From Massilia varians (GTDB lineage Bacteria > Pseudomonadota > Gammaproteobacteria > Burkholderiales > Burkholderiaceae_D), in NCBI RefSeq assembly GCF_027923905.1, contig NZ_AP026966.1, positions 2,171,001-2,235,000 on the forward strand: 64,000 nt of DNA, given 5' to 3'. The notes under the pieces are model-generated. The model saw only the letters and a program-made list of their open reading frames with translations, did not search any database and had not been told where the DNA came from. This document shows positions 36,198 to 44,652 of the stretch, piece by piece. The position numbers and the translations under genes are program-made. How positions within the stretch are numbered: the stretch's first letter is position 1; every line of letters begins with the position of its first letter.

Positions 36198-37286
36198 CTA
36201 CCTGGCTTGCCGCGCCAGGAAAGCGCGCAACCTCAGCTTGCCGACGATCCCGATCGGGAAGAAGTAGATCGACAGGATGAACAGCACGCCCAGCCACAGC
36301 ATCCAGCGGTCGGGGTGCAGCAGCGCGGCCAGCATCGGCACGCCGGACAGCGCCTCGGAGCCTGCGCCCATCAGCCCCTGCAGGTAGTTCTGCGCGATGA
36401 TGAACAGGGCCGCGCCCACCACCGCGCCGTACATCGTCCCCATGCCGCCGATGACGACGATCAGGAGGATGTCGGTCATCACCTTGAAGCCGAGCGAGGT
36501 GTCCGGTCCCACGTAGCGCAGCCACAGGGCCATCAGCGCGCCGGCCAGTGCCGCCACCAGTGCCGCCAGGCAGTTGGCCCAGATGCGGTAGGTCATGGTG
36601 CGGTAGCCCAGCGCCTCGGCGCGGAACTCGTTCTCGCGGATCGCCTGCAATACCCGGCCGAACGGCGAGTTGACCAATCGCAGCAGGAACAGGAACAGCA
36701 GCAGGCAGCCGAAGAACACCAGGTAATAGGTGAGCAGCTTGCCGTCGATCGCGCGCCCGAAGACCTCGTTTTCCATCAGCGTGAAGCCGGGCGTGAGCAC
36801 TTCGGGGACGCTGAAGGTGATGCCGTCCTCGCCGCCGGTGAAGTCCGACAGCTGCGAGGCCAGCACCGCGAACGAGGACGCGACGGCCAGCGTGATCATG
36901 GCGTAGAAGATGGCGCGCACGCGCAGGGCGAACAGGCCGACCACCAGGGCCAGGGCCAGCGCCAGCAGCAGGGCGATCCCGAGGCCGCCCAGGGCCGCGC
37001 TCCAGGTCGGCTCATCCACGTGCGCCAGCCCGATGCCGATGCCGTAGGCGCCGATGCCGTAGAACATGGTGTGGGCGAAGGAGACGATGCCCGTGTAGCC
37101 CAGCAGCAGGTCGTAGGACGCCACCAGCACGATGTAGACGCAGATCGTGGCGGCGGTGTTGAGCGGGCGCGCGCCCGAGGTCAGGAAGGGCGCGAAGGCC
37201 AGTCCCAGCAGGATCAGGAGCAGGCTTGCTGCCAGCAGGCGGCTGCGCGGCATGTCGGCGGATAACAGTCGGTGCAGCATATTCAT
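36198..37286 (-). CDS. livM: Branched-chain amino-acid-type ABC transporter permease LivM
   Basis: The 362-residue product has about nine to ten membrane helices. It starts MNMLHRLLSADMPRSR and carries the family motif YDLLLGYTGIVSFAHTMFYGIGAY. The EAA-like loop reads RVLQAIRENEFRAEALGYRTM. It pairs with LivH in the inner membrane. Its ATG overlaps the LivH stop (TGATG). It is the last gene of the operon. The substrate may not be a branched-chain amino acid, because many importers of this family carry aromatic acids, urea or amides. Confidence 0.9.
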   Translation of the reverse strand: MNMLHRLLSADMPRSRLLAASLLLILLGLAFAPFLTSGARPLNTAATICVYIVLVASYDLLLGYTGIVSFAHTMFYGIGAYGIGIGLAHVDEPTWSAALGGLGIALLLALALALVVGLFALRVRAIFYAMITLAVASSFAVLASQLSDFTGGEDGITFSVPEVLTPGFTLMENEVFGRAIDGKLLTYYLVFFGCLLLFLFLLRLVNSPFGRVLQAIRENEFRAEALGYRTMTYRIWANCLAALVAALAGALMALWLRYVGPDTSLGFKVMTDILLIVVIGGMGTMYGAVVGAALFIIAQNYLQGLMGAGSEALSGVPMLAALLHPDRWMLWLGVLFILSIYFFPIGIVGKLRLRAFLARQAR

Positions 37287-38326
37287 CAACCCCGCATCTT
37301 CGAGTACAGGCCGGCCGGGCGCCACAGCAGGATCGCGATCATCAGGATGATGTTCGAGACCAGGGCCACTTTGGGCGCCAGGAAGCCGGCATAGTTGGTG
37401 ACCAGCGCCATCAGGAGGGCGCCGATGAAGCAGCCGCCGACCGAACCGAGGCCGCCGATGATGATGACGATGAAGATCAGGACCATCATCTCGCCGCCCA
37501 TCGCGGCCGTCAGCGTTTCCTTGTACAGGCCCCACAGCACGCCGCCCATGCCGGCCAGCGCCGAGCCGGCCGCAAACACGATGACGAACAGGCGCTTGAT
37601 GCGGTAGCCGAGCGCTTCGACCATCTCGCCGTTCTCGACGCCGGCGCGGATCAGGAGGCCGATCTTGCTGCGGTTCAGGGTCAGGAACATGCCCACAAAC
37701 ACCAGCAGGCCGATCACCACCGCCACCAGGCGGTACTTCTCGATCGCCGCGTCGCCCAGGAAGATGGCGCCGCGCAGCGCGGTCGGCAGCGGCAGGGCGA
37801 TGGTCTCGGCGCCCCAGATCACGTGGATCATCTGCTCGGCCACGATCATGCCGCCCATGGTGATCAGGATCTGCTTCAGGTGCTGGCCGTAGACCGGCAT
37901 GATGATCACGCGCTCGAATGCCCAGCCGAGCAGGGCGGTGACCAGCATCGCCACCGTGATGGCCAGCGCCAGTACGCCGAGGTTGATCAGGAGCGAGTCC
38001 ATCTCGAGCCAGCCCTGCATCGGCAGCAGCACCATGGTGGCCGCGAAGGCGCCGACCGACACGAAGGCGCCGTGGCCGAAATTCAGCACGCTCATCAGGC
38101 CGAATACGAGGGTCAGGCCGCTCGCCATGATGAAGATCATCATGCCCATCGCCAGGCCGGCGACGGTGAGGGTGACCCAGGTGGGGAAGCTGCCGACCAG
38201 GGGCAGCATGGCCAGCATCAGGACCGGCACCAGCAGCAGCGGCGCGATGTCGCGCGGCGTCTTCGGCAAGGGCGTGTTGTTCTGCAGCGGCGTGTCCTTG
38301 CCGGCAATAGGGAGGGTTGCGTTCAT
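37286..38326 (-). CDS. livH: Branched-chain amino-acid-type ABC transporter permease LivH
   Basis: The 346-residue inner-membrane product has about eight to nine helices. Motifs are TLVFGLMSVLNFGHGAFVSVGAF, the EAA loop GLLIRAGVENGEMVEALGYRIKR, and the C-terminal GLYSKMRG. An N-terminal extension of about 30 residues precedes the first helix. The length fits the family. It lies between the LivF and LivM genes and overlaps LivM by one base. Confidence 0.9.
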   Translation of the reverse strand: MNATLPIAGKDTPLQNNTPLPKTPRDIAPLLLVPVLMLAMLPLVGSFPTWVTLTVAGLAMGMMIFIMASGLTLVFGLMSVLNFGHGAFVSVGAFAATMVLLPMQGWLEMDSLLINLGVLALAITVAMLVTALLGWAFERVIIMPVYGQHLKQILITMGGMIVAEQMIHVIWGAETIALPLPTALRGAIFLGDAAIEKYRLVAVVIGLLVFVGMFLTLNRSKIGLLIRAGVENGEMVEALGYRIKRLFVIVFAAGSALAGMGGVLWGLYKETLTAAMGGEMMVLIFIVIIIGGLGSVGGCFIGALLMALVTNYAGFLAPKVALVSNIILMIAILLWRPAGLYSKMRG

Positions 38327-38334
38327 GGTTATTC

Positions 38335-39072
38335 CTATTGATGTGAATCGAGCGAGAGGCCGAGCAGGCGCTGCTGCAGTTCGTCGTCGCCGGCAAGCGC
38401 CGCCATCGAACCGGCGTGCACGACGCGGCCGTCGTCCATCACGCTGACCGTGTCGCCCAGCGAACGGACGAAGTTGAAGTTCTGCTCGACCAATAGGATG
38501 CTGGTGCTGGTGTCCTTCAGCTCGCGGAAGGCGGCCATCAGGCTCTGGACGATGCTTGGTGCCAGCCCCTTGGTCGGCTCGTCGACCAGCAGGAGCTTGC
38601 GCGGCTCGACGATCGCGCGGGCGATCGCCACCATCTGCTTCTGGCCGCCCGAGAGGTTGCCCGCCGGGTAGTTCCAGAATTTCTTCAGGGCCGGGAAAAA
38701 GCCGCAGATCCAGTCCACGCGCGCCGCGTCGAGCGGGCCGTTGCGGGCGGCCAGGTACAGGTTCTCGCGCACCGTCAGGTCGGAGAACACGGCCATGCTC
38801 TCCGGCACGTAGGCCACGCCCAGGCGGGAGATGTCGGGCGTGGCCATCTTCGTGATGTCGTGGCCGTCGAAGGTGATCGCGCCGGCGCTGGCCTTCCACA
38901 GGCCCATGATGGTGCGCAGGGTGGTGGTCTTGCCGGCGCCGTTGCGGCCCAGCAGGATCGACAGGCCGCCGCGCGGGACCACCAGGTCGACGCCTTGCAG
39001 GATATGGTACTGGCCGATGTGGGTGTGCACGCCCTTCAGGACGAGCAGCGGCTCGTTGGACGTATTACGCAT
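38335..39072 (-). CDS. livF: ABC transporter ATP-binding protein LivF
   Basis: The 245-residue ATPase has Walker A GRNGAGKTTT, signature LSGGQKQMVAIARA, Walker B LLLVDEPTKGLAPSIV and the H-loop region VEQNF. These are the LivF-type features, including the KGLAP motif. It starts 8 bp inside the end of livG (39065-39072). It works with LivG to energise the permeases. Confidence 0.93.
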   Translation of the reverse strand: MRNTSNEPLLVLKGVHTHIGQYHILQGVDLVVPRGGLSILLGRNGAGKTTTLRTIMGLWKASAGAITFDGHDITKMATPDISRLGVAYVPESMAVFSDLTVRENLYLAARNGPLDAARVDWICGFFPALKKFWNYPAGNLSGGQKQMVAIARAIVEPRKLLLVDEPTKGLAPSIVQSLMAAFRELKDTSTSILLVEQNFNFVRSLGDTVSVMDDGRVVHAGSMAALAGDDELQQRLLGLSLDSHQ

Positions 39073-39865
39073 GTGCTGCGCTGTTTTCAGGTTCGGGTGT
39101 TCCAAGATAGGCTTCCTGTACGATCTTCGATTGCATCACCTCGGCCGGTCTGCCGTCCGCCACCAGCGTGCCGTTGTGCAGCACGATGATGCGGTCGGCC
39201 AGGGCGCGCACCACATCCATCTTGTGCTCGACCAGCAGCACGGTCTTGTTGCGCTCCTGCTTGACCGCATGGATCAGGTCGAGCACCACCGGCACCTCGT
39301 CCACGCTCATGCCGGCGGTGGGCTCGTCGAACATCATGATGCTCGGTTCCAGCGCCAGCAGGATCGCGACTTCCAGCTTGCGCTGGTCGCCGTGCGAGAG
39401 CGTTGCCACCCAGGCGTCGCGGCGCCCGATCAGGGCCACGCGCTCCAGGTAGTGTTCGGCGCGCGCAATCAGTTCCTTGTGGCTCGACCAGATCGAGAGG
39501 AAGTTCAGCCCCAGGCCGGCGCGGCTCTGCACCGCCAGGCGCACGTTCTCCATTACCGTCAGGTTGGGGAACAGGTTGGTGAGCTGGAAGGCCCGGCCTA
39601 CGCCCAGGCGGGTGCGCCTGGCGGCACCGGCGCGGGTGATGTCCTGACCATTGACGAACACACTGCCCGAGGTGGCGGGCAGCTGGCCCGACATCAGGTT
39701 GAAGTAGGTGGTCTTGCCGGCGCCGTTGGGGCCGACGATCACAGTCAGGGTGCCGGGATGGAAGTCCGCCGTCACCGCGTTCACCGCGACGTGGCCGCCG
39801 AAGCGGATCGTCAGGTCGCGGGTCGACAGGGACGGCTGCGTCTTCGCTTGCATTGGCTCCGTCAT
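39065..39865 (-). CDS. livG: ABC transporter ATP-binding protein LivG
   Basis: The 266-residue ATPase has Walker A GPNGAGKTTYFNLMSG, Walker B SIMMFDEPTAGMS and the H-loop VEHKMDVV. The signature motif reads LSHGDQRKLEVA in place of LSGGQ, a variant common in LivG proteins. The C-terminal EVMQSKIVQEAYLG is typical. It lies directly after the binding-protein gene (2-bp gap). Confidence 0.93.
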   Translation of the reverse strand: MTEPMQAKTQPSLSTRDLTIRFGGHVAVNAVTADFHPGTLTVIVGPNGAGKTTYFNLMSGQLPATSGSVFVNGQDITRAGAARRTRLGVGRAFQLTNLFPNLTVMENVRLAVQSRAGLGLNFLSIWSSHKELIARAEHYLERVALIGRRDAWVATLSHGDQRKLEVAILLALEPSIMMFDEPTAGMSVDEVPVVLDLIHAVKQERNKTVLLVEHKMDVVRALADRIIVLHNGTLVADGRPAEVMQSKIVQEAYLGTPEPENSAAHA

Positions 39866-39866
39866 G

Positions 39867-41069
39867 TCAGCGCTTGTTCCGCACCGGCAGCGGCAGTTCG
39901 GACGCCGGGATCTCGCGCACCAGTTCCAGCAGGTCCCACTCGTTCTTCTGGTCCTTTTTGATGCGGAAGTGGTACATCGGCTGGATCGCCTGGTGGTCTT
40001 CCTTGCGGAAGCTCATCCGGCCCTTGGGCGTCTCGAAGGACAGGCCTTCCATGGCCGCCACCATCTCGTCGCCGTTCTTCGCATTGGGCGCCTTGGACAG
40101 CGCCGCAAAAACGGCGCCGGCCGCGGCCATCCCCCCGGCGGTGAACATATCGGGCGGCATCTTGTAGCGCTTGGTATGTTCCGCCACCAGCCAGTCGTTC
40201 ATCTTGTTCTTCGGGAAGCCGTAGTAGTAATTGATGGTGCCTTCGGTGCCGGCGAAATTCTTCCAGGTCTTCATCACGGGCAGGATGTTGCCGCCCGGGG
40301 CCAGCACGATGCCGAAGCGTTCCGGCTTCATGTCGGCGATCTTGTTCAGCGGGTTCGGGCCCGCCCACACGATCTGCAGCACGCGCGGCTGCGGTTTGTC
40401 CTTGAGCTTGTCGAACAGGCGCTGGGCCGGCGCGGTGAAGTCGGTGGCGGTGGCCGGCGCGTACTCCTCGTGCACCACCACGCCCTTGCTGCCGGTGGTC
40501 TTGAGCGCCTCTTTGGCCGCTTCGATGGCGTCGCGTCCGAACGCGTAGTCCTGCGCCAGGAAACCGACGCTGCCGCTCTTGAAGGTGCTGGCGGCGGCCA
40601 GCGCGTCCTGCATCGAGCTGCGCGCGGTCCGGAAGATGTACTTGTTCCACTTTTCCTGGGTGATCGCGTCGGCCACGGCCGGCTCCACGATCAGCACTTT
40701 CTTGTATTCCTTCGCGACCGGCAGCATGGCGATGGCCGAGCCCGACGAGGTGGTGCCGACCGCGAGGTCGACCTTGTCGTCGCCGTAGGCTTCGGCCAGC
40801 AGGGTGCGCCCCAGCGAGGGGTTGGACTGGTCGTCCTTGACGATGACCTTGATTCTCCGGCCGTTGATCTGCATGGTGCCGCCGGTGAGGTATTCGAGGC
40901 CCATCATGAAGCCGGTCTCGGTTTCCTTGGCGTAGGCTTCGAGGGGGCCGGTCTTGCCGGCGATGAGGGCGATCTTCAGGTCCTTGCCCTGGGCGTGCAC
41001 GCCGGGGGCGGCGCTCGCGGCGAACGCCGCCACGATGGCGATGCTCAGGGGTTTGATCAGGTGGTGCAT
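39867..41069 (-). CDS. livK: ABC transporter substrate-binding protein, LivK/Peripla_BP_6 type
   Basis: The 400-residue product has a signal peptide ending in APGVHA. The mature part starts QGKDLKIALIAGKTGPLEAYAKETETGFMMG, typical of Peripla_BP_6 proteins. Other segments are VKVIVKDDQSNPSLGRT-like (KVIVKDDQSNPSLGRT), SGSAIAMLPVAKEYKKVLIVEPAVAD and GSVGFLAQDYAFGRDAIE. A strong AAGGAG ribosome site precedes the ATG. This protein decides specificity; residues lining the pocket differ from leucine-binding proteins as far as can be judged by eye. It is placed 19 bp after the hydrolase gene. Confidence 0.9.
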   Translation of the reverse strand: MHHLIKPLSIAIVAAFAASAAPGVHAQGKDLKIALIAGKTGPLEAYAKETETGFMMGLEYLTGGTMQINGRRIKVIVKDDQSNPSLGRTLLAEAYGDDKVDLAVGTTSSGSAIAMLPVAKEYKKVLIVEPAVADAITQEKWNKYIFRTARSSMQDALAAASTFKSGSVGFLAQDYAFGRDAIEAAKEALKTTGSKGVVVHEEYAPATATDFTAPAQRLFDKLKDKPQPRVLQIVWAGPNPLNKIADMKPERFGIVLAPGGNILPVMKTWKNFAGTEGTINYYYGFPKNKMNDWLVAEHTKRYKMPPDMFTAGGMAAAGAVFAALSKAPNAKNGDEMVAAMEGLSFETPKGRMSFRKEDHQAIQPMYHFRIKKDQKNEWDLLELVREIPASELPLPVRNKR

Positions 41070-41088
41070 GTCGGTCTCCTTGTGATTC

Positions 41089-41973
41089 TTACGGTAGCTT
41101 GGCCAGGAAGGCGCGGATCGCCTCCAGCGCTTCCGGCTCAGTGAGCATGGGCGCATGGCCGACGTTCGGCACTTCCGCGTAGTGCAGTTCCGGGGCCGCC
41201 TTGCGCATCCAGTCGGCCTGTTCCTGCTCGACCAGGTCGGACAGCGCGCCGCGCACCAGGAGGGTAGGGCGGCGCCGCGCCAGCCGGCGGAAGGCCATGC
41301 GTGCGGCCAGCGAGGTCGGACGCAGTTTACCCGTCTGTATCGCACTCGCGATATTCGGATCGTAACGCAGCGCCAGCTGTCCGTCATCCTTCTGTTCGAA
41401 GGCGCGGCGCGCCCACTTGCCCCATTCCTCGCTTGAATTGGCCGGGAAGGCGCAGGCGTTGATGTCGCGCAGGTAGTCGGCGGCGGCGTCCCAGGATGCG
41501 AAGGTATTGCAGCGGCCGGCGTAGCCGGCAATGCGCCGCAGGCCGCGCACCGACAGCACCGGGCCGACGTCGTTGAGGATGGCGGCGGCGATCAGGTCGA
41601 GGCGGCGCGCCGCCACCGTCATGGTGATCAGGCCGCCCATCGAGGTGCCGACGAAGATGGCGCGCGACAGGCCCAGTTCGGCCGCCAGCTTGACGATGTC
41701 GCCGGCGTAGACTGCCGGGTTGTAGTTGTCGGGATTTGGATCGTGCGCCGAATGGCCTCGGCCACGCACGTCGACCGCGATCACGCGCCGCCCCATGGCG
41801 GACAGCAGTGGCGCGAGTTCGTCGAAGTCGGCGGAATTGCGTGTCAGGCCGTGGATGCAGATCACCGGCAGCAGCGCGCTTACGCCGGCATCCGGGCTGG
41901 TCGCCGGATAATCGCGCGCGTACAGCGCCAGCCCGTCGCTGCTGGTGTAGCTGATTGGTGTGTAGTTAGACAC
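41089..41973 (-). CDS. Alpha/beta hydrolase, first enzyme gene of the liv-type operon
   Basis: The product of about 294 residues (GTG start at 41973, with CAGGAT 12 bp upstream) opens VSNYTPISYTSSDGLALYAR. It has the oxyanion HG motif CIHGLTRNSADF, the nucleophile elbow VGTSMGGL (Ser), VRGRGHS and the catalytic histidine in NVGHAPMLTEPEAL. An Asp acid residue lies before it (ALSDLVEQEQ region). It has no signal peptide, so it acts in the cytoplasm. The longer ATG start at 42015 has no ribosome site. Position between a TonB receptor and a LivK gene suggests it hydrolyses the imported compound. Confidence 0.87.
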   Translation of the reverse strand: MSNYTPISYTSSDGLALYARDYPATSPDAGVSALLPVICIHGLTRNSADFDELAPLLSAMGRRVIAVDVRGRGHSAHDPNPDNYNPAVYAGDIVKLAAELGLSRAIFVGTSMGGLITMTVAARRLDLIAAAILNDVGPVLSVRGLRRIAGYAGRCNTFASWDAAADYLRDINACAFPANSSEEWGKWARRAFEQKDDGQLALRYDPNIASAIQTGKLRPTSLAARMAFRRLARRRPTLLVRGALSDLVEQEQADWMRKAAPELHYAEVPNVGHAPMLTEPEALEAIRAFLAKLP

Positions 41974-42088
41974 GCTGGCTTGTATCCTGTGAGTCGTTCG
42001 GGTCGTGGTCAGCATTTCGCCGGGCGGCAAGCCTTCCGGCCGGCGCCGGGAGGCGCCAGCCTGGAGATTGCAGCCCTTCGGGAAGCGC

Positions 42089-44380
42089 TTAGAAGCGGTA
42101 CTCGAGCGTTGCCGAGACCTGGCGTGGGTTGCCGTAGAACGCGGTCAGGGTGCCTTCGTTGCCCAGGGTCGGGAACAGGTAGCCGCCGGTCTTGTAGTGC
42201 TTGTCGCTCAGGTTCTTGCCGTGCAGGCCGACGCGGACCTTGCCATCAAGGCGGGTCCAGACGATGCTCGCGTCATACAGCTTGTACGATTCCTGGTCCA
42301 GCAGCGATGCGGTCTCGAACTGGGCGGTGGCGCCCTTGTACGAGGCGCTGCCGATCAGCGACAGCTTGCCGCCATAGCCTGCGACCGGCATCGGGATGTC
42401 GTAGTTGAAGCGCAGGTTGGCCGAGTTCTTCGGGGTGTTCTGGAAGGTGCGCTGGCTTGCCACGTTGACGCCGGCCGCGATGTATTCCTTGTACTCGGCG
42501 TCGATGTAGCTGTACATGCCGGCGATCATGAAGTTCGGGGTCAGGTTGGCCACGGCTTCCAGTTCGGCGCCCTTGATCTTGGCCTTGCCGGCGTTGGTGG
42601 TCACGCCGGCGAAGCTGTCGTCCTTGCCGTCGCCGTCGGTGTCGATCGCCACCGAACCCGGGATCTGCACGTCCTGGTAGTCGCTGTAGAACACCGCCGC
42701 GTTGGTGGTGATGCGGCCGCCGTTGAAGGCCGACTTCAGGCCCAGTTCGTAGGTCTCGATGGTCTCCGGCTCGTAGCCGCGCTTGGCCACCGCCAGCGGC
42801 AGCTTGGTGCCGACCATGTTCAGGCGCGGTTCGAAGCCGCCGCCCTTGAAGCCTTCCGAGTAGGAGGCGTAGACGTTGTGATCCTGGTTCAGCTTGTAGT
42901 TGACGGCCACGCGCGGGGTGAATTTCTTGTCCTCGCGCTTCAGGATGCCGCCGCGCAGGTCGGTGTCGGTGCGGAACAGGATGGCGCCGACGTTGCCCAG
43001 GGCCGGCGTGCCCTTGTTGCCCAGGTAGATCTGGCGCAGCACTTCGGCTTCGCGCTTGTCGACCGTGTAGCGGCCGCCCAGCGAGACGCTGAAGGCGTCG
43101 GTGACGTTGTAGCTGCCGTCGGCGTAGATCGCCCAGGCCTTGGTGTCGATGTCGCCCATCGTGTAGGTCGAGGTCGGGACCGCGCCGCCCAGGATGGTGT
43201 CGAAGTGGTTGAAGGCGTTGGCGTCGATGTAATAGACGCCGGCCACGCCCTGCAGGCGGTCGCCGTTGTAGGTGAGGTTGAATTCCTGGCTGAACTGCTT
43301 GTTGGTGTACAGGGCCGGGACTTCCATGTCGACCACCGCCAGCGAGTCGAAATCGATCGGCGCGTAGGACTTGTCCTTGCGCGAGGCCGTGATCGATTTC
43401 ACGGTCCACTCGTTGTTGATGGTGTATTCGACGGTGGCCGAAACGCCGTGCGCCTTGACTTCCTGGTCGTGGCCCAGCGCCTTCATCAGGTTGGCGCGGG
43501 TGTCGTAGACGTTCGACAGGATCGGGGCGCCGCTGGTGCGGCCGACGATCAGGCGGTGGCCGTTCTTCGGGCTGGAGTCGTCCTGGGTGACGTCGCCGGC
43601 GATGCGGATGAACAGGTCCTGGTTGGGGGTGAACTCGGCCGACAGGCGGGCCGCCGTCACATCCTTGTCGTAATTCTCGCCGCCGGTGGTCAGGTTCTTG
43701 CCGAAGCCGTCGCGCTTGAAGCGGGCGAAGGTGCCGCCGATGCGCGCGGTTTCCGAGATCGGGGTGCTGGCGGTGGCGACGAGTTCCTTCTGGCCGTACT
43801 GGCCGATGGTGGCGCGCAGGCGCGCATCGGTTTGCGGCGCCAGCCTGCGGGTGACGTACTTGACGGCGCCGCCGATGGTGTTGCGGCCGTACAGCGTGCC
43901 CTGCGGGCCGCGCAGCACTTCGATGCGCTCGACGTCGTAGATATCGGCCACGGCCGCCTGCGGCCTGGCCAGGTAGATGTCGTCGATGTAGATGCCGACG
44001 CCCGATTCGAAGCCGGCCAGCGGATCGGCCTGGCCGACGCCGCGGATGAAGGCGGTCAGGGTCGAGTTGGTGGCGCGCGAGGCCTTCAGGGTGGTGTTCG
44101 GCAGGGCGGTTGCGAGGGCGGTGATGTCCGGCGTGGCGACCTTGGAGAGCTGGTCGGCGCTGAAGGCCGTGACCGAGACCGGCACGTCCTGCAGGGTTTC
44201 TTCGCGGCGGCGGGCGGTCACGACGACCTTGTTGACGCCGCCTTCTTCGGCACTCGCCACCGGCGGGGCCGTGGTGGCTTCCTGGGCAATGGCGACGTTG
44301 CCGCCGGACAGGACCAGCAGGGCCACGGCGGACTGGATTGCGGGGTTCAGCAGCTTCAGTTTGTTCTTGGTCAGACGCAT
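42089..44380 (-). CDS. TonB-dependent outer-membrane receptor
   Basis: The 763-residue product starts at the ATG at 44380 with an upstream AGGAGA. It has a signal peptide (AIQSAVALLVLSGGNVAIA), a possible TonB-box region around VNKVVVTARRR, and a plug domain (about 50-165) with DVPVSVTAFSADQLSKV, GIYIDDIYLARPQAAV and VLRGPQGTLYGRNTIGGAV. A 22-strand barrel follows and ends LEYRF, with a terminal Phe as in outer-membrane proteins. It belongs to the group often found in catabolic loci of Proteobacteria. It lies upstream of, and in the same direction as, the hydrolase and liv genes. Confidence 0.92.
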   Translation of the reverse strand: MRLTKNKLKLLNPAIQSAVALLVLSGGNVAIAQEATTAPPVASAEEGGVNKVVVTARRREETLQDVPVSVTAFSADQLSKVATPDITALATALPNTTLKASRATNSTLTAFIRGVGQADPLAGFESGVGIYIDDIYLARPQAAVADIYDVERIEVLRGPQGTLYGRNTIGGAVKYVTRRLAPQTDARLRATIGQYGQKELVATASTPISETARIGGTFARFKRDGFGKNLTTGGENYDKDVTAARLSAEFTPNQDLFIRIAGDVTQDDSSPKNGHRLIVGRTSGAPILSNVYDTRANLMKALGHDQEVKAHGVSATVEYTINNEWTVKSITASRKDKSYAPIDFDSLAVVDMEVPALYTNKQFSQEFNLTYNGDRLQGVAGVYYIDANAFNHFDTILGGAVPTSTYTMGDIDTKAWAIYADGSYNVTDAFSVSLGGRYTVDKREAEVLRQIYLGNKGTPALGNVGAILFRTDTDLRGGILKREDKKFTPRVAVNYKLNQDHNVYASYSEGFKGGGFEPRLNMVGTKLPLAVAKRGYEPETIETYELGLKSAFNGGRITTNAAVFYSDYQDVQIPGSVAIDTDGDGKDDSFAGVTTNAGKAKIKGAELEAVANLTPNFMIAGMYSYIDAEYKEYIAAGVNVASQRTFQNTPKNSANLRFNYDIPMPVAGYGGKLSLIGSASYKGATAQFETASLLDQESYKLYDASIVWTRLDGKVRVGLHGKNLSDKHYKTGGYLFPTLGNEGTLTAFYGNPRQVSATLEYRF

Positions 44381-44485
44381 CGATGTCTCCTCATTTTTTG
44401 ATAGCGGCATGCGTTCAGGTTTTCGCATGGTCAGCAGTGTGCCTTGCTCCGGTTTGGTTAGATAGTCAACAATCGCCAACCCCTT

Positions 44486-44501
44486 TGTGCAAAAATGCAC
44501 A
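44486..44501. promoter_or_regulatory. TGTGCA-N4-TGCACA inverted repeat, candidate regulator site 1
   Basis: TGTGCA (44486-44491) and TGCACA (44496-44501) flank AAAA, 106 bp upstream of the receptor start codon. It shares its half-sites with the 16-bp palindrome 120 bp away. Confidence 0.5.
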
Positions 44502-44605
44502 GCCCGCTGCACCGGGCGGGTGCGCGGGTTGAAGAGGGAGGAGGGGAGGCGTGCACCGTTTGTGCGCTGCCGCATGGCAAAAGCGCCAAATGATTGCAGG
44601 GGGAA

Positions 44606-44621
44606 TGTGCACTAGTGCACA
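44606..44621. promoter_or_regulatory. TGTGCACTAGTGCACA palindrome, candidate regulator site 2
   Basis: This is a perfect 16-bp palindrome in the receptor/LysR intergenic region, 31 bp before the LysR start codon. It is placed as an autoregulatory operator of a LysR protein would be. A third partial box, GTGCAC, lies at 44551-44556. Confidence 0.55.
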
Positions 44622-44652
44622 ATATGCTTATTGATATCGAACAACTCGCCCG

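Noticed and set aside
36198..38396. A single 732-codon frame covering livM and part of livH
   Set aside because: It reads livH in the wrong frame before entering livM. LivH is clear in another frame with its own start and stop, so two permeases are correct.
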